Origin: Acridotheres tristis
Taxonomy: Eukaryota > Chordata > Aves > Passeriformes > Sturnidae
Length of the DNA stretch: 64,000 nucleotides
NCBI GenBank assembly: GCA_037013685.1
Contig: CM072887.1
Span: 92,772,347 to 92,836,346, forward strand
Direction of reading: 5' to 3'
Shown: in pieces, positions 41,101 through 48,995 of the stretch
Layout of the letters: every line of letters begins with the position of its first letter
Numbering within the stretch: position 1 is the stretch's first letter
The notes under the pieces: model-generated
Databases searched by the model: none
Seen by the model: the letters and a program-made list of their open reading frames with translations, nothing else
Told to the model about the DNA's origin: nothing
Position numbers and translations under genes: made by a program

Positions 41101-44100
41101 AAATAAAGCTTAGTGGCATTACGAGAATCCAAACATCAATAGTACAAAGAATGGATGACAAAGAGGACACAAAGACTCGCATGCAGATTTCACACATATG
41201 TTGCCTATGTATGTTTGAGCTTTGAATTATTTGGTTAGAAGTGGTTTTGTGGGTATTCTTTGGCCACAAGAAGAAGAAAAAACAATGACAAATACCTATA
41301 CGAGCCCCATACAATACTTCAGTCTTTTCTTTCACTTCACTAAGAAGTTCAGAAACAACACAAAAACATATTAAGGCATAGCTGATTTGCAAATACCCAT
41401 GGTTACAACAGGAACATCAATGCTAATGCAATGCTTATATGAAAAGAGAACATTCAAAATATGAACATTCATAAACATGAAAACTCGCATAGTCAAGAAA
41501 AGTTAAAGAACAACATTCTAATGGGAAGGAGAAACCTGAAAAACAAGACTGTGCAGCACTGGAAAAGGGCCTAAACAAGAAATTTCAATTTGGCATTGCA
41601 ATTAGAGATTAATGCAATTTTGGTTTCACAAATGTGTAACAACATGATACTGTGGCAGCCAGCTCAGCCTTGGGATTCATCTGGTACTTGGAATTCCTCG
41701 AACAGCATGCCATATTTGCATCGTAAGCATTTTGCCCAGCCCAAGAAAAAGTGATGCAATACAGAGACGTGGATGACAAGCAGCAGCCTATGCTAAACAT
41801 GTCTCTGTGAGTCTCTCTCCATTTACGATTTCCAACACTTGAAGCCAATGATTGAAGGCAAAGCATCAAGGGTAATGAGATATCAAGAAAAGATTTGTGC
41901 AGGTCAAGGAAATAGAGGAATAAGTTGAAAAGGGCCCTACAGGAAAAGGATGTTACAAAATAAAGGCAATAACGACCCTTTTTAGCTGAAACTCTGCAGA
42001 CTGCTCAGAGCCTGAGCTCCTTACTCCTGGTTTGAAACCAACAGCAACAAGCAGGTTTCCTCTAGATTCCAAGGACCATGAAGAAGGAAAGGCTCAGAAT
42101 GTACACTTTAAACATCCTGCTTATGGGTATAGGGAAGGAGTCTACAAAAGCAGTAGCAGGGAATGAGAAAGCATCACTGACACATTGGTTAGCCAATGGG
42201 CAAGGTTGTACAATTCTGACAAAAGCACCAACAGCAAGAGAGACAGGAGACAAACACATCATATATCAGTGTAAGGCAACAGAAGCAGAGGTGAAAATTA
42301 GAAACAGAATCTCAGTACAGTGAAGTTTTGCACTATGCTCATGTATTTCTACCATGATCTTTATCACCTGGATTCCTGAAGCTTTACCAGCTTCCATGCT
42401 TCACTGCTCATCAACACTGGTGTGAGAAATCAGTGATCTGGCAGTGACAGTACAAGTTATGGCAAGGTACAAGTACTACAGCAAGCACTGCATGGCCCTG
42501 AAGAGCATCAGCTGAGCTCCACTGGAAGACTCTAATGTGTGCTTTCACAACTCTAATGGTTTTTATACTGTGAATTAATGTAACTACACTTTCCTCCATC
42601 CCCGCCCTGGATTACAAATTGTTTACTGGATGGTATTGCATTAAGCTGGTGCTGGTGGTGGTGAGAGAGGCACAACAGACCAGAAAGGTCTGCAGAACCT
42701 GCAGCTGACAGCATAGAGAAATCAAGGAGCTGGAAGTATTTTAAGGTTTACCTAAGACAGATGGAAATATATTCTGTCCAAACACTCCAGTAAGAGAAAT
42801 AAAAAAGTGCTTAAAAATATAGCTGAAAATGAAAAAAAAAACAACCCACTCTTATACATGTTAAAATCAGCCTGTTTTTCCTTTTTTTACCTGCAATAAC
42901 CTGCTGAAGTTAGCTGTTGATGACAGTCTGCACCCATGAAAAAACCTCATGAGCATACTGAAGCTGCAACTAAATTCAGCATTCAAGAACGCAAATATAC
43001 AAAAGGAATGACACATAACAGAATATAGCACATCCTCTAAAAGGAAAACAGTCCAACAATTCTATATTTCAAAGATGAGAATCTCACAGAGATTGCTATC
43101 AATATTAAAAGCTGCGATATTTACAGTATTCTGAAGAATTTTTTAATGGAGAACATTAAAATAACAAATTATAATAGAATTTGTGAAGGTTATATTTCCA
43201 CAATTATGTATATTTATACATTTAAATCACAGCAATTTGTGTGGAGGGAGGAATAACAAATGCCATTAAGATTAATACTTCCGAAAACCTTTACACAAAC
43301 TTACATTACATCTGTATGGTCACTGCAAGACAGCTAAGTTAGACAGTGAGAGGTAACACAGGCATCTCCATTTGGACTTTGGCACACAAATACACAGCAT
43401 GAAACCAGCCCAAAATACAAAGAATCACAAGTCTTTTCTGAAAAAAGAACCATTTCAAACACAGGCGGCCTTTCATTGATAGAAATGAAGTAATGGGAAT
43501 AGATGAGCAGATTTCTTCCTTTGAGTGTGTCTTTTTAGTTTTTTTTTTTTTTAATATATTACTATGAGTTATGGAAATTAAAATACTTCTGAAGATAACT
43601 CAAAGGAAGCCAGAATTATCAGAGGCATGTAAATGTGGTGACTCTAAACCTGGAGAGACAAGCTGCCTCACCCCAATCGTGCATGTGCACTATGTCTACC
43701 ATTAGCTGGTACTCTAAGATGAGTAACTCTTCACAGCCTTTATCACAGAATCATTGAATGGTTTCTATTGGAAGGGACCTGAAAGACCATCCAGTTCCAG
43801 CACCCTGTAATGGGCAGGGACGTTCTCCTACACCAGTTTGCTCAAAGTCCGATCCAATGTGGCCATGAACATTTCCACAGACAAGGCATCTACAGCTCCT
43901 CTGGGCAACCTGTTCCCAGTGCCTCACCACCCTCACAGTAAAGAATGTATTCCTAACATCTAATTTAAATCTCCCCTGTTTTAGTTTAAAATTGCTACCC
44001 CTTGTTCTATCACTATTGACTGTGTAAAAAGTCACCTTTTAAGCATCACCTCTCTCCCTGGAGTTGTCTCTTCTCCACACTGAACAAACCCAGCTTTCTC

Positions 44101-47100
44101 AGCCTGTCTCCATAGGAGAGATGCTTCATTCCTTCCATCATCTCTGTTGGTGTCCTCTGAGTTTGCTCAAACAGATCCACATATGTCTTGTGCTAAGAAC
44201 TCCAGAGCTCAATGCAGTACTCCAGGTGGAGTCTCATGAGAGCAAAGCAGAGGGGCAGAATCCTGTCCCTTGCCCTGCTGCTCATACTGCTTTGGATGCA
44301 GCCCAGGGTGCAGTTGGGTTTTCTGGGCTGCAGGGGCACATGGCCAACTCATGTCCAGCATTTGTCTGCCAGAACATCCATGTCCTTCTCAGCAGTGCTG
44401 CTCTCAATGAGTTCCTCTCCCAGTTGATACCTGTACCTGGGATTGCCTTGACCCAGGTGCAGCACCTTGTACTTGGACTTGTTGAACTTCATGAGGTTCT
44501 CATGGTACCACTTCTCAAGCTTGGTCCAGGTCCCTCTCGATGGCATCCCATCCTTCTGTTGTATCAATGGCAACACACGGCTTCATGTCATCAGCAAACT
44601 TGCTGAGGATAAGCACTGAATGTAGGTTTAAGGCTTTCTGCTACAACTTTTTAAAAGGAGTAAGTAAACTTCATGGTCAAGTTTTTAGGCTGTTGCTCTC
44701 TAAGCAAAGGTATTTTGTAAACTCAGGTTTACAGAGATAGAAATTGAAATGTTAGCTGATGACCTTTTGGAAAGCAAAGCAAAATTTATTTGAAATGCCA
44801 TAATCATATAAAATAATACATCCAAAATAAGCTTAGGCTCTGCAATCTTATATAAATTAAATGGTATGAAATGTGATAAAAGCAATAATGCTTGTTACCT
44901 GTATCAGTGTGACTATTGTCATGTATAGCGTCCAAAAGCATCAAAGATTTTTGGTCAGCTCTAGTGTTTACAAGCTGCCTTTTCAAATATTGCAACCAAT
45001 TACGTATACACTTCTAGACCACAGGAGCTCAATATTTTTCACATTAAATATTCATTTTGTTAGTGATAAGATATCCTACAACATGTAAAAAACCCATGCC
45101 GTGTTTCATTGTGGCATAATTTTTAGACCTTTTCTCCACAGAGAGGAAAGAACTAATTCAAACACAAAGTTGATCACTTTGTAACTTTATGTGGTATCAG
45201 ACCTCAGTCTCACATTGAATTAACTATTTCCCAGAGAAAAGTCAAGGAAAAAAACCCTGTAACGCAGAGTCTCCTGTGTTATCAAAAGCATTTGACGACT
45301 TGGGTTCCCAGCAGTTTTTGTACTGAAGTCAGCTTGGAGAAAATTCTAATTAGAGATGCAGAATTTCCTCTCATGTCCTTTTCTGATGAAAGCTGGAATA
45401 CATGAAGGTAAAATGATAGTGACAAAGCTGAACACCATGCTTTAAAGAAAAATGTGTTCCCCTGATAGATGCGAAATGTTTCAACTAGGTGATATTCCTT
45501 ATTTCTAAGGAACTGTGGCATATGAAGACAGTTGATACCTGCCTGAGGCACAGAGGATTTGTTCCAAAAAGTACATTAGACGTCTGTTCAGCTGCACAGG
45601 AGGGAGAGTAGTGAAATACCCGTAGCTAAAATTCTACAAAATTCTTATAACTTTTAGCAATTGTAAGAATACTAAAATCCCGAGTCCACCGTTCTACAAC
45701 CAAGTTGCAGCTTTGCACTAGAAGAGCGGATAAACACAAGTGGCATGAGCAAGAAATCACTCAATTTGTGCAAAAAGAATCATAAAACATAATTTTCAAG
45801 AATATAGAGACAGTGATGTGCTCTAAAACATGCACGAAAGGCAGAGTTGTGCTGGGGGCTGTCTGAGACTCGTGTGAACTCTAGCACGAGTTTGTACTAC
45901 AAGAATTGCAGGCTTTGGCTCAAAACATGCCACCACACCTATCCACTCTACACCCATGCCCCAGGATGCTGTCCACTTGAAACCCTTTCAGCACGTCTTT
46001 CATACACACTTACTATAATATGTTGAATGTGTAAACAATTGGCATCAAAGAGGTCCTACCCACCAAGTAAGATAAGTAGCATGACTGAAGCTAAATCAGA
46101 GCTACAAATTCAGTTCTACCTGTCTCATGTCATCTTAATACAGGAGTTGGTATGATACGTGAAATTTAGACAGGGGAGTAAGGGGAAAATCCCAAAGGGA
46201 ATCCTAATTTTGACTTGCTAATTGTATTTTAAAAAAGAAGAATAAACTTCAAGGCAACCCAAGCAGATTACAGTACCCTTTGCACATAAAAGCTTTAACT
46301 AAAACGAAGCTGTTTTTGTACAAAAATCCTAAACCAACATCTTGTTTATTTTCTCACCAAGGCCAGAAGTACAGAGATAGTAAAAATGTAACAGATGAAA
46401 CTCAGATGTGCACTACACAATAGCCCTCTATACGACCATGAAAAAATACTAACTACCTAAACAAAATAGACTGCTTATTTCCCAAAGAAAATACTTAACA
46501 CTTCTGTCAAGAAAACTGTCACCATCATTCTGATTCTCTCATTTCCATACTTCATAGATGTCTCAATTCACTACGTGTGTGAATCAAATCTAAGAAGTCA
46601 CCAATTCCCAGAACTAATTAATTCCTACAATTAATCACACAAGAAAAATGTCTTCAAGCTAAAAGGAATAAACATTTAAAAAGCGAAGGTGCTTGATATT
46701 TATTAATCAATAATCAGAAGAGCCCTAGTTCTGCTAAAGTTCTAAATTATCTTGTTCACAAGAGTGTTTCTTCTCCACTAAGACATACAGGTTATCCTTC
46801 ATAACAGCCTTGTATTACAGGCTCTTTTACAACAATGCAGTAACTATTTCAAAAGTCCCCAAATATGGAGAGCTTATTACACCAGAAAGAGTAATTCTTA
46901 ATGGTGACAAACCATGACACAATGCAAAGGACAACAGTGAATTCTGTCACAGTCCATTTCAAAGATATGAAGTTGCCATTAGCTGAAGAAGGCAAAAATT
47001 GTCTCTTCCACTGCTGAGGGCTGAAAATGACAGAATCATTTAGGCTGGAAAACGCCTCTGAGATCATCAAGTCCAACTTTTGACCAAACATTACTTTGTC

Positions 47101-48572
47101 AGCTAGACCACAGTCCTAAGTGTCACCTTAGAACACCTTCAGGGATGGTGACTCCACCACCTCCTTGGGCAGCCTGTTCCAATGCTTGACAATCCCTTCA
47201 ATTAAGAATGCAGGATAACATATAAGGATCCTCCCCAGTCCCCTCCCAAAGACAGGGAAACACAAAAGACTTTGTCTCAAAATTACAGCTAGGCATGTGC
47301 CTGCATGTGGCATACACTGCTACACTGGGTTTTATAGGAACTCCAGGATGGCCTTTCAAGCACATACTTCTATACAGAGCCTTATCTTCCCCAACCCACG
47401 TAGGAACAGGGGTGTAGGGGGGGAAATCTACTTCCAATGTCGACACCACAAGGGACTTGATGCAACAGAAAGCAGGACTAAAGGCACTCTGCACTGCTCA
47501 GTTATACAGTATGGCTGAGCCACATATGAGAATGCCACAACTGACTTATCTCGCCCTCCCTCACCCAGGCCATGTCTGACAAGCGAGCAGAGCCCTGCCC
47601 CTGCCTGGCTCCACCACCTCACACTCCCAACACCTGTGAGCTGACCTGACAACAGCAGGATGCTGCAGGCACCGGGGACAAAAACTATGTTGCTGATTAC
47701 CGATCACTTCCACTGCAAAGTCAAACAACTAGATAATTTTTAAAACTGTGGTTGTATTGTAACTGTATTTACAAAAGAAGCGGTGTATCAAGGATAGCAT
47801 TTCGAGCTGCATAAAAGGAAACACGCAGTTTGTTCCATTCCACAGCAAATGCTATATAAGCTTTTCAGCTTTCCTTTGTAAGTTATAGATCTGGCACAAA
47901 ATTAGGAATCTGGCACTTTTTATTTAGCCTCCAAAGTGCTGTATTTTGACCAGAAGACCAGCTAAGCAAGTCTTTAAAAAGCAGCAAAGGAATCCAGTCC
48001 TGGCCACACCCTGCCGTGGTGGGGCTGTCTGCTGGCGTTACAAAACCCAGCCAGGTACACAGTGTACAGGACAGCCCAGCAGAAAAAATAGAAATAAATA
48101 CATAGAAAAGTTTTAAAAATGATATAATTATCTAAATATAAATAAAACATAAAAACATATCCGCACATACATATATATATATATCTTACAATATATAGTA
48201 GGTATATATAACCTATCTATATTATACATAGATTTAAAATACAATAAATAAAACGAAAAACGAGACACTCGAGCTGCCCTGGAAAGCGAAGCGCCCAAGT
48301 GCTGTATTTCACCAGCAGCCTGGCGAGGCCAAAGCCGCATTCGACGCCTCTTGGATTTTTAGGGGGAGAACGCAGCACCTGCTGCGACCCCGGGCGAGAA
48401 GGGGCTGCGAGTGCCAGCACAGCCGTGCCCGCGGTGTACGAGCGCGTTCGCTCCGCCCGCGGGGGTGCGGGGGCGGCTCCGCGCCCGCCGCGCCTGAGGA
48501 GCCCACCTGGCCCCGCGGGATCCTCACTCCTACCCCGCGGGATACTCACTCCTACCCCGCGGGATACTCACT
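4905..48572 (-). CDS. SH3YL1: SH3YL1, SYLF and SH3 domain protein (whole gene, 10 exons)
   Basis: Nine coding exons read on the minus strand join in frame to 1026 nt: 341 residues plus TGA. The human protein is, as I recall, 342. Residues about 1-220 form the SYLF (Ysc84/DUF500) domain, with its glycine-rich blocks ([19 protein letters not shown]) intact. Residues 233-257 are a proline-rich linker and 283-341 an SH3 domain. In other vertebrates SH3YL1 binds phosphoinositides through SYLF, partners SHIP2 and acts in membrane ruffling; that is family knowledge, not shown here. The start codon is split: A from exon 1 (48572 is the preferred end), TG from exon 2. The gene is head to head with ACP1 across a CpG island, as in other vertebrates. 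No frameshift or premature stop was seen. Confidence 0.95.
9450..9810 (-). mobile_element. ERVL-type LTR fragment
   Basis: Reverse complement of a common avian ERVL LTR. It contains TATATAAA at 9734-9727 and, further along the minus strand, the CTTATCTCAACCCATGAG block near 9565-9548. No viral coding sequence accompanies it, so it looks like an old solo LTR. It lies in SH3YL1 intron 9 in the same orientation as the gene. Ends are approximate. Confidence 0.6.
10931..10974. repeat. T-rich low-complexity tract
   Basis: About 44 nt of almost pure T broken by single G or C bases. There is no attached CR1 or SINE body, so this is simple sequence. Confidence 0.8.
12760..12795. repeat. 20-bp period tandem duplication
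   Basis: TTCTGTTATTTAAATA occurs twice, 20 bp apart. It is a small local duplication in SH3YL1 intron 9. Confidence 0.8.
14756..15150 (-). mobile_element. CR1 LINE relic with internal deletion
   Basis: A short 3'-tail segment (GGCTTGGAAGGGACCT reversed) is followed directly by reverse-transcriptase sequence. On the minus strand the fragment encodes a degraded version of the CR1 motif GNYRPVSLTSVPGK (here [14 protein letters not shown]). The part between is missing. Confidence 0.75.
16520..16542. repeat. Poly(T) run
   Basis: A run of more than 20 T bases in SH3YL1 intron 9, equal to poly(A) on the gene strand. No retrocopy body was seen beside it. Confidence 0.85.
23875..24990 (-). other. 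Unexplained cluster of protein-like open frames in SH3YL1 intron 9
   Basis: On the minus strand three frames follow each other: about 24990-24600 (open from a stop near 25000), 24455-24222 and 24096-23875. They are richer in G and C than their surroundings and encode hydrophobic stretches that look like membrane segments ([32 protein letters not shown]). Splice-like signals flank some: TTCTGCAG before the first, TTTTTGCAG before the second and ACAG..CAG|GTAACA between. I do not recognise a family. It could be a nested gene, a decayed pseudogene or chance. Confidence 0.2.
25837..25893 (-). CDS. SH3YL1: SH3YL1 exon 9 (residues 257-275)
   Basis: The exon is 57 nt with acceptor TTTCAG and donor GTGG|GTAAGT. 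It encodes [18 protein letters not shown]. The RLYPEL core corresponds to KLYPGL in the human linker. The next coding exon lies 20.7 kb away. The phase (2 nt in, 1 nt out) joins correctly at both ends. Confidence 0.9.
25894..26585 (-). other. SH3YL1: SH3YL1 intron 8
   Basis: An AT-rich intron of 692 nt with normal GT-AG ends. It contains a heat-shock-element-like cluster at 26214-26238 and no transposon I can see. Confidence 0.85.
26586..26658 (-). CDS. SH3YL1: SH3YL1 exon 8 (residues 233-256, proline-rich linker)
   Basis: This 73-nt exon has acceptor ACCTTAG and donor CCAG|GTGAAA. It encodes [19 protein letters not shown] then RPTPP. The segment is rich in Pro and Arg and contains R-x-x-P-x-x-P at 243-249, a class I SH3-ligand pattern. 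The linker is poorly conserved between birds and mammals, so assignment rests on phase, splice sites and order. Confidence 0.88.
26659..27280 (-). other. SH3YL1: SH3YL1 intron 7
   Basis: The intron is 622 nt with donor GTTTGT and acceptor ACCTTAG. No repeat or open frame of note was seen. Confidence 0.8.
27281..27443 (-). CDS. SH3YL1: SH3YL1 exon 7 (residues 178-232)
   Basis: This 163-nt exon has acceptor TATATCAG. It encodes [20 protein letters not shown], then [20 protein letters not shown] and a basic end, GKSVREQRR. It closes SYLF and begins the linker. I chose donor AGG|GTTTGT because REQRR aligns with the human REQRK. A stronger-looking donor, TCT|GTAAGG, lies 18 nt upstream in the same phase and would drop residues 227-232. 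Confidence 0.92.
27625..27966 (+). mobile_element. ERVL-type LTR fragment in SH3YL1 intron 6
   Basis: The 3' half of an avian ERVL LTR. AATAAA lies at 27771-27776, followed by GAGGAGGGGGAGTGAGAAAG near 27902 and an end GGTCAACCTGCCACA at 27966. It is antisense to SH3YL1 and lies about 200 nt from exon 6. The 5' boundary is uncertain. Confidence 0.6.
28166..28294 (-). CDS. SH3YL1: SH3YL1 exon 6 (residues 135-177 and part of 178)
   Basis: The exon is 129 nt with acceptor CTTCTAG and donor CGCAA|GTAAGC. It encodes [18 protein letters not shown], then [20 protein letters not shown] and KETNRK. It carries the end of the SYLF core, with the [10 protein letters not shown] signature. An LTR begins about 120 nt upstream of its acceptor, and another ends about 200 nt downstream of its donor. 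Confidence 0.95.
28417..28740 (-). mobile_element. Probable solo LTR with TATA and poly(A) signals
   Basis: On the minus strand, ATAAAAGG (28651-28644) is followed about 170 nt later by AATAAA (28478-28473). The piece ends in GGCAACA at 28417, an ordinary LTR order. It is in the same orientation as SH3YL1, 123 nt upstream of exon 6. The family was not recognised with certainty and the upper boundary is a guess. Confidence 0.45.
28741..29229 (+). mobile_element. Probable LTR, opposite orientation
   Basis: A pyrimidine-rich tract (29040-29115) leads to AATAAA at 29133-29138. It is followed by about 90 nt ending ATCTTAACA, a typical R-U5 arrangement. No coding region is attached. It directly follows the minus-strand LTR; the join between them is not resolved. 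Confidence 0.45.
29400..30535 (-). mobile_element. Old CR1 LINE, antisense
   Basis: Diverged CR1 in reverse orientation: a degraded tail near 29416, GCAGAACTTTGCACTTGTCC near 30080 and the CACTGATAAAAATACCAAGC block near 30258. Many indels, no intact frame. It fills the middle of SH3YL1 intron 5, beside the LTR pair. Confidence 0.7.
31021..31133 (-). CDS. SH3YL1: SH3YL1 exon 5 (residues 98-134 and part of 135)
   Basis: This 113-nt exon has acceptor TTATAG and donor GGGGAG|GTAGGTA. It encodes [18 protein letters not shown], then the [18 protein letters not shown] segment. The repeated GGNLT glycine pattern belongs to the SYLF core. The exon leaves AG of an Arg codon, completed by A at the start of exon 6. 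Confidence 0.95.
31134..33683 (-). other. SH3YL1: SH3YL1 intron 4
   Basis: A 2.55-kb intron, AT-rich apart from a moderately GC-rich patch near 32800-33130. A short GT run lies at 31587-31597. No gene or clear transposon was seen. Confidence 0.75.
33684..33748 (-). CDS. SH3YL1: SH3YL1 exon 4 (residues 76-97)
   Basis: This is a short 65-nt exon with acceptor TGACAG and donor GAG|GTATGG. It encodes [20 protein letters not shown] followed by E. This is the most conserved SYLF stretch, with the WSAPSA motif and the AGLGGGF glycine loop. It ends on a codon boundary. Confidence 0.95.
33749..34231 (-). other. SH3YL1: SH3YL1 intron 3
   Basis: A 483-nt AT-rich intron with normal ends. Nothing further is visible. 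Confidence 0.85.
34232..34345 (-). CDS. SH3YL1: SH3YL1 exon 3 (residues 38-75)
   Basis: The exon is 114 nt with acceptor TTTCAG and donor GGAG|GTAAGTG. It encodes the first SYLF beta region: [19 protein letters not shown], then [16 protein letters not shown]. The GGSG turn and the K-A-G-F strand are typical of the family. Phase is 2 nt in and 1 nt out, consistent with both neighbours. Confidence 0.95.
34346..35348 (-). other. SH3YL1: SH3YL1 intron 2
   Basis: The intron is 1003 nt with donor GTGAGT and acceptor TTTCAG. No repeat or open frame of interest was seen. Confidence 0.85.
35349..35459 (-). CDS. SH3YL1: SH3YL1 exon 2 (residues 1-37)
   Basis: This 111-nt exon encodes the N-terminus of SYLF, reading [10 protein letters not shown] and then [12 protein letters not shown]. 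Only TG of the start codon lies here, directly after a TTTACAG acceptor. The donor is CCAC|GTGAGT and leaves the first base of codon 38. The start residues match the vertebrate N-terminus, which is why a downstream Met was not chosen. The basic segment with KKAAK and a following helix is the conserved N-terminal amphipathic region of SYLF proteins. Residue 38 becomes Pro across the junction, where I recall Ala in human. Confidence 0.93.
38800..38915 (+). mobile_element. Short CR1 3' fragment
   Basis: GCAACCTGCTCTAGTCAAAG, then TTGGATTAGATGTCCTTTTC and ATTTCTATGACTTTC match the last ~100 bp of CR1 in sense orientation. It is heavily truncated and lies in SH3YL1 intron 1. Confidence 0.6.
43744..44615 (-). 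mobile_element. CR1 LINE, antisense, about 0.87 kb
   Basis: The tail CACAGAATCATTGAATGG starts at 43744. The body then follows the CR1 3' UTR and C-terminal ORF2 in reverse, to CATCAGCAAACTTGCTGAGG. A 180-codon plus-strand frame here (44064-44606) is only the complement of the element. Confidence 0.88.
47029..47205 (-). mobile_element. CR1 3' fragment, antisense
   Basis: ACAGAATCATTTAGGCTGGA begins the reversed tail, and GGGCAGCCTGTTCCAATGCT is the usual CR1 3' UTR block. It ends near 47205, about 1.3 kb from the CpG island. Confidence 0.8.
48168..48184. repeat. Alternating AT tract beside the CpG island
   Basis: (AT)n dinucleotide sequence within a wider AT-rich block (48070-48250), directly bordering the GC-rich promoter. 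Confidence 0.75.
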
Positions 48573-48576
48573 CCTG
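48511..48576 (-). repeat. Three tandem copies of a 22-bp unit carrying a 5' splice site
   Basis: Units start at 48511, 48533 and 48555 and differ at two positions. Each carries GTGAG(T/G) on the minus strand just after GGA, so each can serve as the SH3YL1 exon 1 donor. The added 22 or 44 nt contains no ATG. Confidence 0.9.
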
Positions 48577-48700
48577 CCCGGGCCGGGACTCCCCCGCTCC
48601 CCCTCGCTTCCTCTCCTCCTGCCGCCGCTGCCGCCGCAGCCTTACTGGGCGGCGCCGGGGCGGCCCCGCTGAGCCGCGCACCTGCCGCAGGTGAGGCGGG
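48572..48700 (-). other. SH3YL1: SH3YL1 exon 1, 5' UTR plus the A of the ATG (approximate)
   Basis: Exon 2 begins with TG-AAC-AAC, so exon 1 must end in A before a donor GT. Minus-strand AGGA|GTGAGT at 48572 fits and puts A at Kozak position -3. Equivalent donors lie at 48550 (GTGAGT) and 48528 (GTGAGG), because the site sits in a 22-bp tandem repeat. Another A-ending donor, CCCA|GTAAGG, lies at 48646 but gives a poorer start context (C at -3). The transcription start is not visible, so the outer boundary is a guess within the GC-rich region. Confidence 0.55.
48679..48693. promoter_or_regulatory. Inverted E-box pair
   Basis: CACCTGCCGCAGGTG is a perfect 7-1-7 inverted repeat made of two facing CACCTG/CAGGTG E-boxes. 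It lies between the two transcription units, next to a GC box. This motif class is bound by ZEB, SNAI and bHLH factors in general; binding here is inference. Confidence 0.5.
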
Positions 48701-48707
48701 CGGGGCC
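48698..48707. promoter_or_regulatory. Sp1-type GC box
   Basis: GGGCGGGGCC matches the Sp1/KLF consensus and lies in the TATA-less island between the divergent genes. Confidence 0.5.
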
Positions 48708-48783
48708 GGGGCGATTGCGGAGCGCCAGCTCCCCTTCCCGCCAGCGGCTTCTCGGTAGCACCGGCGCTGCCCGGTGCTGTGCT

Positions 48784-48817
48784 GTCCCGTCCCGTCCCGT
48801 CCCGTCCCTCCCTTCCC
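48784..48817 (-). repeat. GTCCC pentamer repeat with G-quadruplex potential
   Basis: Five GTCCC units (48784-48808) are followed by two further CCC runs. The minus strand therefore carries seven GGG runs with loops of 1-2 nt, a strong canonical G-quadruplex pattern upstream of ACP1. Confidence 0.75.
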
Positions 48818-48949
48818 GCCGGCCCGGGCACGTTCCACACTTCCCTCCTTTTCCCCCCCTCGAAACAGGCAAGTCCCTCAGCCGCCTATAACAGCTGGTG
48901 CCGTAAAGCGAGGCAGGGGCGGCGCGACAGCCGCGAGGTCCTCTGAGCG

Positions 48950-48960
48950 AAGATGGCGGC
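48950..48960 (+). promoter_or_regulatory. YY1-type site overlapping the ACP1 start codon
   Basis: AAGATGGCGGC matches the YY1 core found at many TATA-less promoters, where the site often overlaps the initiator ATG. Here the ATG at 48953 lies inside the motif. Confidence 0.5.
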
Positions 48961-48995
48961 GGTGGAGTCGAAGTCGGTGCTGTTCGTGTGCCTGG
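48953..48995 (+). CDS. ACP1: ACP1 exon 1 coding part (residues 1-14 and part of 15)
   Basis: It encodes [14 protein letters not shown] plus G of a Gly codon, then donor CTGG|GTGAGC. It carries the first beta strand (SVLFVCLG) and the catalytic Cys13. The 5' UTR begins somewhere in the CpG island upstream, with its exact start unknown. An in-frame TAA at 48905 and TGA at 48944 precede the ATG, supporting this start. Confidence 0.95.

Larger units (their letters stand above)
35460..48571 (-). other. SH3YL1: SH3YL1 intron 1 (13.1 kb)
   Basis: A long first intron. It holds CR1 fragments at 38800-38915, 43744-44615 and 47029-47205, a T-rich run near 39030-39046, a GAAA run near 39465 and an AT-alternating tract at 48168-48184 just outside the CpG island. 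A weak, possibly very old CR1-like patch is at 35995-36130. The remainder is AT-rich and unassigned. Confidence 0.8.

Noticed and set aside
44064..44606. 180-codon plus-strand open frame
   Set aside because: It is the complement of an antisense CR1; the frame follows the element and resembles no protein family.
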